Shown: positions 9,509 to 19,367, counted from the stretch's first letter. The stretch is 61,744 nt of DNA from Yersinia artesiana (GCF_902726545.1 NZ_CACVAD010000029.1:1-61744), one strand, 5' to 3'. Notes: generated from the letters alone by a model not told the origin. Numbers and translations are program-made.

Positions 9509-9806
9509 CATGATATAGACAATCACTGTCTGGCGATGGAGTGCATCATAGCGCAGGGTTGTTTAAATAAAATCACAAAAAATTGATTTTTATCATCAAA
9601 AAATTCGAATGACATTTTACGTTTCTTGAAACTTTTTTACTTAACTGCGGGTATAAGAAGTACGCCTGCTTTTGCATAAATCTACGTAACCAGAAAAAGC
9701 CTGACAAAGGGTGGCTAAACTCACACTGCCGACTGCTGTAATTTCAGTGACACACCCTGTAGAATGTTGCTGTTATCATGACTAACTGACTGAAAAAGGC
9801 TTGAAA
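9509..9806. other. pyrF upstream region
   Basis: About 300 bp without a gene, AT-rich in its left half. It should contain the pyrF promoter; a TAGAAT at 9760-9765 is a possible -10, with only a poor -35. No ORF or known RNA was recognised. Confidence 0.3.
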
Positions 9807-10544
9807 ATGACGTCTGCAACTAAAACTAATAACAGTGGCTCAATATCTTCTCCGATCGTTGTCGCACTGGATTATGCCAATAAAGACGCGGCGTTAGCCT
9901 TTGCTGATCGTGTTAACCCACGGGATTGCCGGCTAAAAGTAGGCAAAGAGATGTTCACGTTATATGGCCCGCAACTTGTTCGAGACTTGCATCAGCGTGG
10001 CTTTGAAGTCTTTCTGGATTTGAAATTCCACGATATTCCTAACACCACCGCCCGTGCGGTTGCGGCGGCGGCGGAATTGGGCGTGTGGATGGTGAATGTC
10101 CATGCCACCGGGGGGATGCGCATGATGACCGCAGCCAAAGAAGCGTTATTACCCTTTGGTCAGCAAGCACCATTACTCATTGCCGTGACGGTGCTTACCA
10201 GCATGGATGGCGAAGATTTACGTGATATTGGTATTAATATCACCCCAGCCGAACATGCCGAGCGGTTGGCGAAATTAACCTGGGATTGCGGTTTAGATGG
10301 TGTCGTGTGTTCTGCCCATGAAGCGGTGCGCTTAAAGCAGGTGTGTGGTGAAGATTTCAAACTGGTGACACCGGGTATACGCCCAGCAGGCAGTGACACT
10401 GGCGATCAGCGCCGTATCATGACACCAGAACAAGCGGTAGCGGCGGGGGTGGATTATATGGTGATAGGACGCCCGATCACCCAATCTCCCGATCCTGAAA
10501 AAGCTCTGACCGATATTCTGGCCTCTCTGGTTAAGGTGGCATAA
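9807..10544 (+). CDS. pyrF: Orotidine 5'-phosphate decarboxylase
   Basis: Last step of UMP synthesis: decarboxylates OMP. The 245-residue TIM-barrel protein carries the catalytic segment [12 protein letters not shown], with its Asp-Lys-Asp array, and the phosphate-binding end TPGIRP/MVIGRPI. The start at 9807 is preceded by AAGG (9796-9799). A TTG at 9801 is also in frame but less likely. The stop overlaps the yciH ATG (TAATG), indicating translational coupling as in E. coli. Confidence 0.97.
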   Translation: MTSATKTNNSGSISSPIVVALDYANKDAALAFADRVNPRDCRLKVGKEMFTLYGPQLVRDLHQRGFEVFLDLKFHDIPNTTARAVAAAAELGVWMVNVHATGGMRMMTAAKEALLPFGQQAPLLIAVTVLTSMDGEDLRDIGINITPAEHAERLAKLTWDCGLDGVVCSAHEAVRLKQVCGEDFKLVTPGIRPAGSDTGDQRRIMTPEQAVAAGVDYMVIGRPITQSPDPEKALTDILASLVKVA

Positions 10545-10870
10545 TGAGTCATGATAATAGCCGCTTGGTTTATTCAACCGACACTGGCCGCATCACTGAG
10601 CCTGAAGTCAAACCGCAGCGGCCTAAAGGCGATGGTATTGTCCGTATCCAGCGTCAAACCAGTGGTCGCAAAGGCAAGGGCGTGTGTTTGATTACCGGTA
10701 TTGATGGCAGTGACGAAATGCTGGAAAAACTGGCCGCAGAATTGAAGAAGAAGTGCGGTTGCGGTGGTTCGATTAAAGACGGCATCATTGAAATTCAAGG
10801 GGATAAACGCGATCTTCTTAAGCAACTGCTCGAAGCCAAAGGGATGAAAGTCAAACTGGCAGGGGGTTGA
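10544..10870 (+). CDS. yciH: SUI1/eIF1-family translation factor YciH
   Basis: A 108-residue protein with the C-terminal SUI1 fold (GKGVCLITGIDG..., KKKCGCGGSIKDGIIEIQGD). The family resembles eIF1, and E. coli YciH is reported to affect initiation fidelity and stress-time translation. It is co-transcribed with pyrF with a one-base overlap. A palindromic repeat and an ERIC element follow it. Confidence 0.95.
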   Translation: MSHDNSRLVYSTDTGRITEPEVKPQRPKGDGIVRIQRQTSGRKGKGVCLITGIDGSDEMLEKLAAELKKKCGCGGSIKDGIIEIQGDKRDLLKQLLEAKGMKVKLAGG

Positions 10871-10905
10871 AAGGAATGACAATATTTTGCTTTATTGTTT
10901 GTCGT

Positions 10906-10986
10906 TTGACGGGGTGACTGCCCCGATGGGCGCTCCGGCAGCTTACGCTGCTACGACCCATGCGGCACATTTCCCCGTCAATCAAC
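10906..10986 (+). repeat. Intergenic palindromic repeat, family 1, copy 2
   Basis: The ends TTGACGGGG and CCCCGTCAA pair, with the internal stem CGGCAGCTTACGCTGCTACGA. It lies between yciH and convergent osmB, directly followed by an ERIC. It is most similar to copy 3 at 14519, including the core GATGGGCGCTCCGGCAGCTT. Confidence 0.8.
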
Positions 10987-11019
10987 TTTGTTATCGCTAT
11001 AGGTTCAACAACACAAAAT

Positions 11020-11147
11020 TTTATCCAAAGTTATTGGGACTGTAGCTAGGCGGCAAACGAATAAATCCCGATGAGCTGACTTATGTCAGTGATTCGGGTG
11101 CATGAGAGCCGCCAACAACGCTACAGTTTCAAGAACGAAGGATAAAG
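11020..11147 (+). repeat. ERIC element (copy 1)
   Basis: About 127 bp with ERIC landmarks: a TATCC-like end, the central AATCCCGATGAGCTGACTTA and GTCAGTGATTCGGGTG arms, and GAACGAAGGATAAAG at the far end. It abuts the osmB stop codon, so the osmB transcript probably ends in or reads into this structured element. Confidence 0.85.
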
Positions 11148-11360
11148 TTATTTGCCAACCTGATGGCCAATAACCCCACCAATAGCCGCACCACCCAGAG
11201 TACCCAATGTGCTATCAGTCAGCACCGCGCCCCCAACAGCCCCGACACCGGCACCGATGGCGGTATTACGGTCACGTTTTGACATGTTGGAACATGCAGA
11301 TAGTGATAGGGCCAGCGTTAGTGCCAATGCGGCAGTCGCAAATCTCTTATTGATCATCAT
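11148..11360 (-). CDS. osmB: Osmotically inducible lipoprotein B
   Basis: A 70-residue lipoprotein with lipobox LSLSAC followed by the glycine-rich segment GAGVGAVGGAVLTDSTLGTLGGAAIGGVIGHQVGK, which closely matches E. coli OsmB. It is probably outer-membrane attached, and in E. coli it is induced by osmotic and stationary-phase stress. The start at 11360 is chosen because GGAG lies 7 bp upstream; a longer frame to 11396 lacks support. E. coli also places osmB after yciH. Confidence 0.93.
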   Translation of the reverse strand: MMINKRFATAALALTLALSLSACSNMSKRDRNTAIGAGVGAVGGAVLTDSTLGTLGGAAIGGVIGHQVGK

Positions 11361-11796
11361 AATTATTCTCCTCACGTTGGCTGAGTATGAATCCATACTG
11401 AATCAAACTTACCTTACTCAGTATAGGCATTATATTAATATTAAGCGTCAGCTCATTCCATTTGTACTTAGAATAAAAAACGCCATTTTGATTTAAATTT
11501 GGAATTAATATTGAGAACTGGTTTCTTCATCAATAGAATCTAGTATAATTACCCATAATTCATTTAATAGGTAAATAGTCCTAATTTGAACGCATAAGGT
11601 AGGGAATTAAGGATTATCTTAGGTCGAAAACACAATTAACCCCTTGTCTGTACTCAAAAAACCTTCATCACCGGTCGTGTATCTCTCAGACTGCACTTTC
11701 CAGCCGATCTGTACGCAGTTTATAGCTATTTATCCCATACCGGTTCTCACCTGTGGCGCTGAAAATGAGACAAATTCAGTTATTCAGGATACGACG
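11361..11796. other. Divergent osmB/araD intergenic region
   Basis: About 430 bp, very AT-rich from 11400 to 11640. An open frame enters from 11644 in phase with araD, but it lacks a ribosome-binding site and is treated as leader. AraC-like sites lie at 11701-11754. Confidence 0.45.
11701..11754 (+). promoter_or_regulatory. Candidate AraC-binding half-sites upstream of araD
   Basis: TAGCTATTTATCCCATA (11723-11739) matches E. coli araI1 (recalled as TAGCATTTTTATCCATA) at 12 of 17 positions, including both ends. TACCGGTTCTCACCTGT (11738-11754) matches the araI2 half-site at 12 of 17. A weaker match starts at 11701. The spacing between the two best sites is not the classical 21 bp, so binding is inferred only. 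Confidence 0.4.
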
Positions 11797-12492
11797 ATGC
11801 TCAACGAACTGAAGCAGCAGGTGCTTGCTGCTAACCTGGCACTGCCACGCCATAATCTGGTCACTTTCACCTGGGGAAATGTCAGTGCTGTTGATCGGCA
11901 AAGCGGCCTGCTGGTGATTAAACCTTCTGGCGTTGAGTATGACGTGATGACAGTGGATGACATGGTGGTCGTCGAGTTGGAAACCGGCAAAGTGGTGGAG
12001 GGCAGTAAGAAGCCTTCGTCGGACACCGACACGCATCGGGTGCTTTACCTTAATTTCCCTCAAATCGGCGGCATCGTGCATACGCACTCACGCCACGCCA
12101 CCATCTGGGCGCAGGCGGGGTTGGATTTACCCGCCTGGGGCACCACGCATGCGGATTATTTCTATGGCGCAATCCCCTGTACCCGCCTGATGACACCAGA
12201 AGAGATTGCCGGCCGTTATGAGTGGGAAACCGGTAATGTCATTGTCGAGACATTTGTTGATCGGGGCATTAAACCAGAAGATGTGCCCGCCGTTCTGGTG
12301 AATTCACACGGGCCATTTGCCTGGGGAACTGATGCTGATAATGCTGTACACAATGCGGTCGTGTTAGAAGAACTGGCTTATATGGGGATTTTCTCACGCC
12401 AGTTGAACCCGCAGTTGGGGGAAATGCAGCCACAATTGCTGGATAAACACTACCTGCGCAAGCACGGGAAAAATGCCTATTATGGGCAATAA
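11797..12492 (+). CDS. araD: L-ribulose-5-phosphate 4-epimerase
   Basis: Converts L-ribulose 5-phosphate to D-xylulose 5-phosphate, the last step of arabinose entry into the pentose phosphate pathway. The 231-residue class II aldolase-fold protein has the zinc ligands HTHSRH and HADYFYG, and [10 protein letters not shown]. It ends in AYYGQ like E. coli AraD, and the match is closer to AraD than to UlaF or SgbE. The start at 11797 follows AGGA by 7 bp. The gene is unusually placed about 28 kb from araBA, with its own putative AraC sites. Confidence 0.93.
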   Translation: MLNELKQQVLAANLALPRHNLVTFTWGNVSAVDRQSGLLVIKPSGVEYDVMTVDDMVVVELETGKVVEGSKKPSSDTDTHRVLYLNFPQIGGIVHTHSRHATIWAQAGLDLPAWGTTHADYFYGAIPCTRLMTPEEIAGRYEWETGNVIVETFVDRGIKPEDVPAVLVNSHGPFAWGTDADNAVHNAVVLEELAYMGIFSRQLNPQLGEMQPQLLDKHYLRKHGKNAYYGQ

Positions 12493-12511
12493 AAACTGAG
12501 TTTGGCTGCCG

Positions 12512-12538
12512 CCCGTGTTTAGTCTTGCACGGGTTTTT
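12512..12538 (+). terminator. araD terminator
   Basis: CCCGTG (12512-12517) pairs with CACGGG (12528-12533), followed by TTTTT. It overlaps the last codons of the oppositely oriented DUF2164 gene. Confidence 0.75.
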
Positions 12539-12767
12539 CTAACCATAATATCGAGTCGCTGATATCGAGCATTTTTGCCTCGATTTGCGCGATAGCATCA
12601 TTGATTCCCTGATTGTAAAAATGTGCACCCAATTCGCGACTGATAAATTGCAGTAAAAATTCGGCGTCAAAATCTTCCAACTCAATATTGTGCTCTTGCT
12701 CCAGATAACGCTGCAGTTTGTATGTCATGCGTTGGGTTTGGTCGCGGGTGAAGGTGATGTCTGCCAT
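12519..12767 (-). CDS. DUF2164-family protein
   Basis: An 82-residue acidic cytoplasmic protein (DITFTRDQTQRMTYKLQRYLEQEHNIELEDFDAEFLLQFISRELG...) that fits the DUF2164 family, whose function is unknown. No signal or membrane segment is visible. It lies 12 bp downstream of yciT on the same strand and may be co-transcribed. Its 3' end is shared with the araD terminator. Confidence 0.8.
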   Translation of the reverse strand: MADITFTRDQTQRMTYKLQRYLEQEHNIELEDFDAEFLLQFISRELGAHFYNQGINDAIAQIEAKMLDISDSILWLEKPVQD

Positions 12768-12779
12768 TGCTGCTCCGAT

Positions 12780-13526
12780 TTATTCACTTAGAATATCGAC
12801 TTGAATTCCATGGGTCGCTAACTGTTGTTGATAGCTGGTGGGCAGGCGATTATCCGTGATGACTCTGTTGACGGCAGAGATAGGGGTCAACAGGTTCTGA
12901 TGGATCTGACCAAATTTTGATGCATCCGCCAGAATAATATTCTCTGCGCCTTTAGCCAACACACTGTTAATCACCTCGGCCCGCAGCACATCGCGCCCGG
13001 TGAATCCGGTATTGGTGTGATAGCCATCAATACCAATAAATGCTTTGCTGAAGTTCACATGACGTAAGCACAGTAGTGTCAGTGGGCCAACCATGCTGTC
13101 ACTTTTCTTCTGATAAATCCCGCCCAATAGAATCACTTCGCAAGCTGAGTCTTTTAATTGCCGGGCAATGTAGCCGCTTACCGTCACCAGTGTGATGCCA
13201 GGCCGCTTTGCCAGTTGGTGGGCCAATAGGGCGTTACTGCTGCCACTTTCAATAAATATTGTCTCACCGTCGTTAACCAGCGAGGCGGCGTGATTGGCCA
13301 GTTTTTGCTTCGTTGAGAAATGGCGCATCATACGCACATCAATATCATCACTTTCCAGGGCAACAGCGAAGCCATGCACGCGCTTAATTAAGCCCCGTTT
13401 CTCCAGCAGATTGAGATCTTGTCGAATAGTGACTTCTGATACATGGGTCGCTTGCGACAACTCCCTGACACTCACGCGTTTGTTGTCATTCACCTGTTGC
13501 AAAATCGTTTGCTGTCTTGGGTTCAT
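12780..13526 (-). CDS. yciT: DeoR-family transcriptional regulator (YciT-like)
   Basis: A 248-residue DeoR repressor. An N-terminal winged helix (RQQTILQQVNDNKRVSVRELSQATHVSEVTIRQDLNLLEKRG) is followed by a DeoRC sugar-phosphate sensing domain with FIESGSSNALLA and SKAFIGIDG. It aligns well with E. coli YciT, which also lies between osmB and rnb and has been linked to osmolarity. The start at 13526 is preferred because the longer ATG at 13556 lies inside a putative operator and E. coli YciT begins MNSRQQTIL. The sugar-phosphate ligand is unknown; nearby fsaA is a plausible target. Confidence 0.87.
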   Translation of the reverse strand: MNPRQQTILQQVNDNKRVSVRELSQATHVSEVTIRQDLNLLEKRGLIKRVHGFAVALESDDIDVRMMRHFSTKQKLANHAASLVNDGETIFIESGSSNALLAHQLAKRPGITLVTVSGYIARQLKDSACEVILLGGIYQKKSDSMVGPLTLLCLRHVNFSKAFIGIDGYHTNTGFTGRDVLRAEVINSVLAKGAENIILADASKFGQIHQNLLTPISAVNRVITDNRLPTSYQQQLATHGIQVDILSE

Positions 13527-13550
13527 CATAGCTTTGCCAAATAAATAAAC

Positions 13551-13584
13551 TTTCATTTGAAGTATAATTCACTTTCGAATGAAA
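13551..13584. promoter_or_regulatory. Inverted repeat, candidate YciT operator
   Basis: TTTCATTTGAAGT (13551-13563) and ACTTTCGAATGAAA (13571-13584) form an inverted repeat between divergent yciT and fsaA. DeoR-family repressors commonly bind such sites at their own promoters. Confidence 0.45.
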
Positions 13585-13720
13585 GATACTTGATAAAGAT
13601 CACATTATTGATTAATGGTTCAACTATGATTGCAGCTAATGATTTTTCGTTATTTTATTTGCCGTTCTGGTCATTTGGTTAATCAGTATGACCGCTTAAT
13701 AATCCAACTTGGAGGTTGTT

Positions 13721-14386
13721 ATGGAGCTTTATCTCGACACAGCAGATGTGGCCGCAGTTAAACGTCTGGCGCGAGTTCTGCCTTTGCAGGGTGTTACGAC
13801 CAATCCCAGTATTCTGGCAAAAGCGGGCAAACCTATTTGGGAAGTGCTCCCTGCGCTGCGCGATGCTTTGGGGGGAACCGGTAAACTTTTCGCCCAAGTG
13901 TTGGCCAGCGACAGCGAACTGATGGTGTCGGAGGCGGTATTACTGTCCCAACGCGTTCCTGGTTTGGTGATCAAAGTGCCAGCCACCGCAGAAGGGTTAG
14001 CAGCAATTAAGAAATTGAAAACGATGTCAATTCCGACATTGGGTACCGCGGTATACGGTGCCGGGCAAGGGCTATTATCGGCATTAGCCGGAGCTGAATA
14101 TGTTGCTCCCTATGTTAACCGGCTAGATGCGCAGGGTGGCGATGGCATCGCGATGGTACGGGAGTTACAGCAATTGCTGACCTTACATGCGCCGGGCGCT
14201 AAAGTGCTGGCAGCCAGCTTCCGGACACCTCGGCAGGTATTGGATTGCCTGCTGGCGGGTTGTCAGTCCGTGACCATTCCCGTGGATGTCGCCGAGCAGT
14301 TTATCAGCACTCCAGCGGTTAAAGCCGCTGTAGAGCAGTTTGAGCATGACTGGCAGGGCGCATTTGGCTCAGCAATCTTGAGCTAG
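13721..14386 (+). CDS. fsaA: Fructose-6-phosphate aldolase
   Basis: A transaldolase-like enzyme that cleaves or forms fructose 6-phosphate from dihydroxyacetone and glyceraldehyde 3-phosphate. The 221-residue product has the Schiff-base lysine at K85 ([16 protein letters not shown]) and the [14 protein letters not shown] motif, as in E. coli FsaA/FsaB. The start at 13721 follows GGAGG (13711-13715). Divergence from yciT suggests control by that DeoR protein. Paralogue choice (FsaA or FsaB) is not certain. Confidence 0.88.
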   Translation: MELYLDTADVAAVKRLARVLPLQGVTTNPSILAKAGKPIWEVLPALRDALGGTGKLFAQVLASDSELMVSEAVLLSQRVPGLVIKVPATAEGLAAIKKLKTMSIPTLGTAVYGAGQGLLSALAGAEYVAPYVNRLDAQGGDGIAMVRELQQLLTLHAPGAKVLAASFRTPRQVLDCLLAGCQSVTIPVDVAEQFISTPAVKAAVEQFEHDWQGAFGSAILS

Positions 14387-14415
14387 TGTTTCATTCATGG
14401 ACTAAAGCATACAAA

Positions 14416-14444
14416 AACGCCCGTTTAGACATTAAACGGGCGTT
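14416..14444. terminator. Bidirectional terminator between fsaA and the cstA operon
   Basis: A perfect 12-bp stem: AACGCCCGTTTA (14416-14427), loop GACAT, TAAACGGGCGTT (14433-14444). On the reverse strand it is followed by a U-rich run (TTTTTG). Confidence 0.8.
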
Positions 14445-14518
14445 ACGTTGTCACTTGTTGAGTAAGCACTCTTATGAAGTTTTGCGGGTGCTGGCAAAGC
14501 TATTTTTAGCACGATGAC

Positions 14519-14597
14519 TGGCGGGGCGATTGCACCGATGGGCGCTCCGGCAGCTTACGCTGCTACGACCCATGCGGCACATTTCCCCGCGAATCAA
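14519..14597 (+). repeat. Intergenic palindromic repeat, family 1, copy 3
   Basis: The ends GGCGGGGCGA and TTTCCCCGC flank the same core GGGCGCTCCGGCAGCTTACG as copy 2. It lies downstream of the YbdD-like gene, before the shared terminator. Confidence 0.8.
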
Positions 14598-14622
14598 CCT
14601 GGTCAAAGGTCTGGTTTTTATC

Positions 14623-14958
14623 CTAGCAAGGGCATTTTCCCAATTTACCACCTTTGCTGGGAAAGCGGGCTTCCAGACAGTAACGATGGAAGTCACGTTC
14701 AGTCATCGGCGGCGTATCAGGGTGGTGACGGCGCATATGATTCACATAATTGCCATAATCCTGCACCCCCACCATCAGACGAAAACTCTGAGCTACCCGG
14801 TGCGCAATCAAACGTACCCAAGCCCACCAGGTGGTCGGGTGAGCGACGACGGGTACCAGCAGCGGTACGCAGCGCGTAATCTGACGCGGCCCTGCTGGAA
14901 ATGGCCGTTGCAACAGATGGTTTTGCTGCCTGCGCAGTGGGATACCGGCATTAGCCAC
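14623..14958 (-). CDS. YbdD/YjiX-family small protein downstream of cstA
   Basis: The C-terminal ~60 residues (AQSFRLMVGVQDYGNYVNHM...HPDTPPMTERDFHRYCLEAR) match the YbdD/YjiX family, which accompanies CstA/BtsT peptide and pyruvate transporters. The usual family length is ~65 residues. Here the open frame continues upstream into the cstA 3' end: a GTG at 14958 gives 111 residues overlapping cstA by 8 bp, an ATG at 14994 gives 123, and an internal TTG would give the canonical size. The start is therefore uncertain. Co-transcription with cstA is likely. Confidence 0.75.
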   Translation of the reverse strand: MANAGIPLRRQQNHLLQRPFPAGPRQITRCVPLLVPVVAHPTTWWAWVRLIAHRVAQSFRLMVGVQDYGNYVNHMRRHHPDTPPMTERDFHRYCLEARFPSKGGKLGKCPC

Positions 14959-17017
14959 GAACAGTCTCCTCACGCAATACAATTTCAGTCTCATGCGTAG
15001 TCGGTTTGCTGGATTTCAGCGCGCGCCGAATCACGAAGAAAGATGAAATCAACATGGTCACTGCCACCAGCATAAAGAAGGCACACAAAGCGGCATTGAT
15101 CTGGTTGTTAAACACAATGGTTTCCATGTCCTTAATGCTCTTGGCTGGGGCAATCAATACCCCTTGCTCGACACCAGCCGAGAATTTCTTCGCCTGAGCC
15201 AGGAAACCAATACTCGGTTTTTCGTGGAAAATCTTCTGCCAGCCCGCCGTCATTGAGGTAATAAACAGCCAAATTGTTGGCAGGATGGTTACCCAAGCAT
15301 AGCGCTGCTTCTTCATTTTAAACAGCACCACCGTCCCTAAAATTAGCGCCATTGATGCCAGCATCTGGTTACCGATACCGAATAGTGGCCATAAGGTATT
15401 AATGCCACCCAGCGGATCGACCACTCCTTGATAAACAAAGAAGCCCCAACAAGCTACCGCGACCGTGGTGCCGGATAGGTTGCCAAACCATGAACGGTTA
15501 TTCGCCAAACTGGGCACTACCACGCCGACCAAATCCTGCACCATAAAGCGGCAGGCACGGGTACCGGCATCAACAGCGGTCAGAATAAACATCGCTTCAA
15601 ACAGAATGGCAAAGTGATACCAGAACGCCATCATATTGCGGCTATTAAAGACTTCACTGATGATATGCGCCATCCCAACCGCGAAGGTCGGTGCGCCACC
15701 GGCACGAGATAAGATTGAGTTCTCGCCGACATCTTTGGCAATCATGGTCAGGATTTCAGGTGTGACGACAAATCCCCAACTGTTGATAGCTTGCGAGGCA
15801 CTTTCTACCGTGGTGCCAATCAGTGCTGCCGGTGAGTTCATGGCAAAGTACACGCCCGGATCGATAACCGATGCACAAATCAGCGCCATAATGGCGACGA
15901 ATGATTCCATCAGCATCGCACCGTATCCGATAAAGCGGGTATGGCTTTCGCGTTCCACCAGTTTTGGTGTAGTACCACTGGCAACCAGCGCATGGAAGCC
16001 CGAAATAGCACCACAGGCGATAGTGATAAACAGGAATGGGAACAGGCTGCCGGAGAAGACCGGGCCACTGCCATCAATAAAGCGCGAGACGGCAGGCATT
16101 TTCATTTCTGGCATGGCGAACACAATACCAATTGCCAAACCGATAATGACGCCAATTTTCAGGAAGGTTGATAAATAGTCACGGGGCGCCAACAGCAGCC
16201 ATACCGGCAGTACGGAGGCGATAAAACCATAAATGACCAACACCCAGGTCAGGGTGGTGCCGTGCAAGGTGAAGAACGGCCCCCAGTAAGGGTGAGCGGC
16301 AATATTCCCACCATAAATAATTGCCGCCATCATTAACACAAAACCAATCAATGATACTTCGGCGATTTTACCGGGGCGCAGAAAGCGCATGTAGACGCCC
16401 ATAAATAGCGCAATGGGGATGGTGGCTGCAATGGTAAACAAGCCCCACGGGCTGTCTGCCAGAGCTTTAACCACCACCAATGCCAGAGCGGACAAGATGA
16501 TGATCATCACTCCTAAAGCACCCAGCATGGTGATGACACCAGCAAATGCCCCTAATTCTTGTTTCGCCATTTCCCCCAATGAGCGGCCATCACGGCGGGT
16601 TGAGATAAACAGGATAAGGAAGTCCTGTACCGCACCGGCCATCATCACACCCACCAGAATCCAGATAGTGCCGGGTAAGAAGCCCATTTGGGCGGCCAAA
16701 ATCGGCCCAACTAGCGGCCCGGCTCCGGCAATAGCGGCGAAGTGGTGGCCGAAGAGTACCCATTTATTAGTCGGAACATAATCCAGACCATCATTACGTC
16801 GTTCAGCAGGGGTTAACCGGCGGTCATCCAGCTCAAAGACATTCTTGGCAATAAACAGACTATAAAAGCGGTAGGCGATGCTGTAACAGGCTACTGAGGC
16901 AATCACCAGCCAGATAGCATTGACATGTTCGCCTCGGCTCAATGCCAGCATGGCAAACGCGAATGCACCTATTAACGCGACGGTCAGCCAGATGACGACA
17001 GTCTTGACGTTTTTCAT
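14951..17017 (-). CDS. cstA: CstA-family carbon starvation transporter
   Basis: An inner-membrane carrier for peptides and/or pyruvate, induced on carbon starvation in E. coli. It is 688 residues with about 16-18 hydrophobic segments. The CstA landmarks are LDYVPTNKWVLFGHHFAAIAGAGPLVGP, STRRDGRSLGEMAKQE and ITIACGAISGFHALVASGTTPK. The start at 17017 follows AAGGAG; the frame open to 17056 lacks a site. The paralogue BtsT is similar, so the substrate is not decided by sequence alone. Confidence 0.92.
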   Translation of the reverse strand: MKNVKTVVIWLTVALIGAFAFAMLALSRGEHVNAIWLVIASVACYSIAYRFYSLFIAKNVFELDDRRLTPAERRNDGLDYVPTNKWVLFGHHFAAIAGAGPLVGPILAAQMGFLPGTIWILVGVMMAGAVQDFLILFISTRRDGRSLGEMAKQELGAFAGVITMLGALGVMIIILSALALVVVKALADSPWGLFTIAATIPIALFMGVYMRFLRPGKIAEVSLIGFVLMMAAIIYGGNIAAHPYWGPFFTLHGTTLTWVLVIYGFIASVLPVWLLLAPRDYLSTFLKIGVIIGLAIGIVFAMPEMKMPAVSRFIDGSGPVFSGSLFPFLFITIACGAISGFHALVASGTTPKLVERESHTRFIGYGAMLMESFVAIMALICASVIDPGVYFAMNSPAALIGTTVESASQAINSWGFVVTPEILTMIAKDVGENSILSRAGGAPTFAVGMAHIISEVFNSRNMMAFWYHFAILFEAMFILTAVDAGTRACRFMVQDLVGVVVPSLANNRSWFGNLSGTTVAVACWGFFVYQGVVDPLGGINTLWPLFGIGNQMLASMALILGTVVLFKMKKQRYAWVTILPTIWLFITSMTAGWQKIFHEKPSIGFLAQAKKFSAGVEQGVLIAPAKSIKDMETIVFNNQINAALCAFFMLVAVTMLISSFFVIRRALKSSKPTTHETEIVLREETVRG

Positions 17018-17247
17018 GGGTAACGACTCCTTGTTATGGGGGGAATTTAACGGCAATCAGCACCCGTTTGGGAAAAAAGATGCAAACCGTTAGTTAACAT
17101 AGGAGCTTTAATGTGAAAGAAAAGTAGCGAAAGTGAGAACTGTGATGAGCGAAATGTTTTTTGCTCACTATTAGAATTATTTTCTTACATATTGTGACGG
17201 CTATCCGACTGGGAAGCGCGGTAGGTAACATAATGAGGTTGGGGCAT
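17018..17247. other. cstA upstream region
   Basis: Promoter region of reverse-strand cstA. TGTGA-containing stretches around 17143 and 17192 could be weak CRP sites, but the second half-sites are poor, so none is called. No gene is seen. Confidence 0.3.
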
Positions 17248-17406
<159 letters not shown>

Positions 17407-17432
17407 AATTAATAATATATTGATTCTAAACA

Positions 17433-19367
17433 TCAAACCACAGGGCGGGCCACCACGTTACGTGTTTCCATCCGCACTTCGGCAATGCGCACTTCGATTT
17501 TATCACTCTGGCTGTAAACCGTTTCACCTTTGATTTGGACGGTGCCGGTTTCCTGGCTGCACACCATTTCATCACGCACCGCATGAATAAATGGCGCGGG
17601 AATAAAGGCGACTGCGCCGTTATCCAGTAAGCGCACCCGCAGGCCACCGCGCGTGACATCAATGATTTCCGCCGGGAAGCGTGTATCCGTGCCGGCCATC
17701 GGTTGCAGGTAACGGGCATACAACCAATCACCGACATCACGTTCAGCCATGCGATTCAAACGGCGGCGTTCGGCCAATTGAACCGTGATGTCGTCCTGTG
17801 GTTTTTCCGCTTGCTGGCCGGTAATGATGGCTTTAAGTAGACGATGGTTGACCATATCGCCATATTTACGAATTGGCGAGGTCCAGGTGGCATAAGCTTC
17901 AAGCCCCAAACCGAAATGTGGGCCGGGAACCGTGCTGATTTCAGCGAATGTCTGGAACCGGCGAATGCGGCTGTCGAGGAACTGGGTTGGCAATGCATCC
18001 AGATGACGGCGCAATTCACAGAAACCAGGTAAGGTCAGCAGCGCTTGCGGATCGGCTTCCACGCCATTGGCCTGCAACACATTCGCGGCTTGCTCAACCA
18101 GCGCCGGATCGAAACCGGTATGCACGTTATATATGCCAAAACCAAGATTATCACGCAGCGCAATAGCGGCGCAGACGTTAGCGGCAATCATGCACTCTTC
18201 TACAATACGGTTAGCAATGCGGCGGTGCTCAACAATGATATCCAGCACTTCGCCTTTTTCACCCAACACGAAGCGGTAGTCTGGCCGGTCTTTAAATACC
18301 AGTGCATGCGCCTGACGCCATTGGCTTCGGGCATCACAAACGCGTTTTAATAAGGTGATTTGTTCGGCAATTTCGGCATTTTGCGGCTGCCAGTCACCAC
18401 AGCCTTCCAACCAGTCAGAAACTTCGTCATAAACCAGTTTGGCTTTCGACTCAACCCAGGCGGCAGAGAAATGAATGTCATCACCGAGCGTGCCATCAGC
18501 AGCGATAGTGACGCGGCACACCAATACCGGGCGGCGCTCATTGGGTCGCAGTGAGCAGAGATTATCGGATAAATCCCGTGGTAGCATCGGGATGTTAAAG
18601 CCCGGCAAATAGTTGGTAAATGCGCGTTTACGGGCAATTAAGTCCAACTCACTGTTTTCATCGACATAAGCAGTAGGGTCAGCAATAGCAATGGTCAACA
18701 ACAGCGAGCCGTCACCGTTGTCTTGCACATGCAAGGCGTCATCCATATCTTCGGTGCTGGCGCTGTCGATAGTGACAAAATTAAGCGCAGTCAAATCTTC
18801 ACGTTGCAGGTTGGTATCGTGCAGTGCTGATTCAACCATGGCTGGCGCTTCACGCTCCAGATTATGGCGCGCCAATGTCACCCACCATGGCACGAAGTGA
18901 TCTTCACTATCCGTAATAAAAGCAGTCAGATCAGCATTAAAGGCGCGATCGCCTTTTAATGGATGGCGGCGCATTTCCGCCACCGCCCAATCACCGGTCT
19001 GAAAATCGTGAGTCAGTTCGCGCACTGGACGACATTGAATGGCATCACGCAGCAGAGGATGGTCAGGAACAATAGACAGGCGGTCATCTTTTCGTTGCAC
19101 ACGGCCGACAAAGCGAGATAAAAATGGCTCAACCAGAGTTTCCGGCTCAGCAATTTCACGATCTTTATCGGTGTGAAGGGTGGCAACAATACGATCGCCA
19201 TGCATAACTTTTTTCATCTGTGGTGGCGGAATAAAGTAACTTTTCTGCCCGTCTACCTCAAGAAAGCCAAAGCCTTTCTCAGTACCTTTAACTACGCCTT
19301 CGACGCGTGGAGTCTGAGTGTGAAGTTGCTGTTTTAGCTGCGCCAGCAGCGGGTTATCTTGAAACAT
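17433..19367 (-). CDS. rnb: Exoribonuclease II
   Basis: A processive 3'-to-5' hydrolytic exoribonuclease for mRNA decay. The product is 644 residues, the same length as E. coli RNase II. It has N-terminal cold-shock domains, a central RNB domain with catalytic aspartates in [12 protein letters not shown], and a C-terminal S1 domain. [23 protein letters not shown] is the usual RNB signature. An ERIC and a terminator follow. Confidence 0.96.
   Translation of the reverse strand: MFQDNPLLAQLKQQLHTQTPRVEGVVKGTEKGFGFLEVDGQKSYFIPPPQMKKVMHGDRIVATLHTDKDREIAEPETLVEPFLSRFVGRVQRKDDRLSIVPDHPLLRDAIQCRPVRELTHDFQTGDWAVAEMRRHPLKGDRAFNADLTAFITDSEDHFVPWWVTLARHNLEREAPAMVESALHDTNLQREDLTALNFVTIDSASTEDMDDALHVQDNGDGSLLLTIAIADPTAYVDENSELDLIARKRAFTNYLPGFNIPMLPRDLSDNLCSLRPNERRPVLVCRVTIAADGTLGDDIHFSAAWVESKAKLVYDEVSDWLEGCGDWQPQNAEIAEQITLLKRVCDARSQWRQAHALVFKDRPDYRFVLGEKGEVLDIIVEHRRIANRIVEECMIAANVCAAIALRDNLGFGIYNVHTGFDPALVEQAANVLQANGVEADPQALLTLPGFCELRRHLDALPTQFLDSRIRRFQTFAEISTVPGPHFGLGLEAYATWTSPIRKYGDMVNHRLLKAIITGQQAEKPQDDITVQLAERRRLNRMAERDVGDWLYARYLQPMAGTDTRFPAEIIDVTRGGLRVRLLDNGAVAFIPAPFIHAVRDEMVCSQETGTVQIKGETVYSQSDKIEVRIAEVRMETRNVVARPVV

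Noticed and set aside
11797-12492. Reading the class II aldolase gene as ulaF or sgbE
   Set aside because: The sequence matches AraD more closely over its length and no ascorbate or xylulose genes are adjacent.
14530-15000. Plus-strand 156-codon frame overlapping the cstA end
   Set aside because: It overlaps the palindromic repeat and runs antisense to the YbdD-like gene and cstA; no similarity to known proteins.
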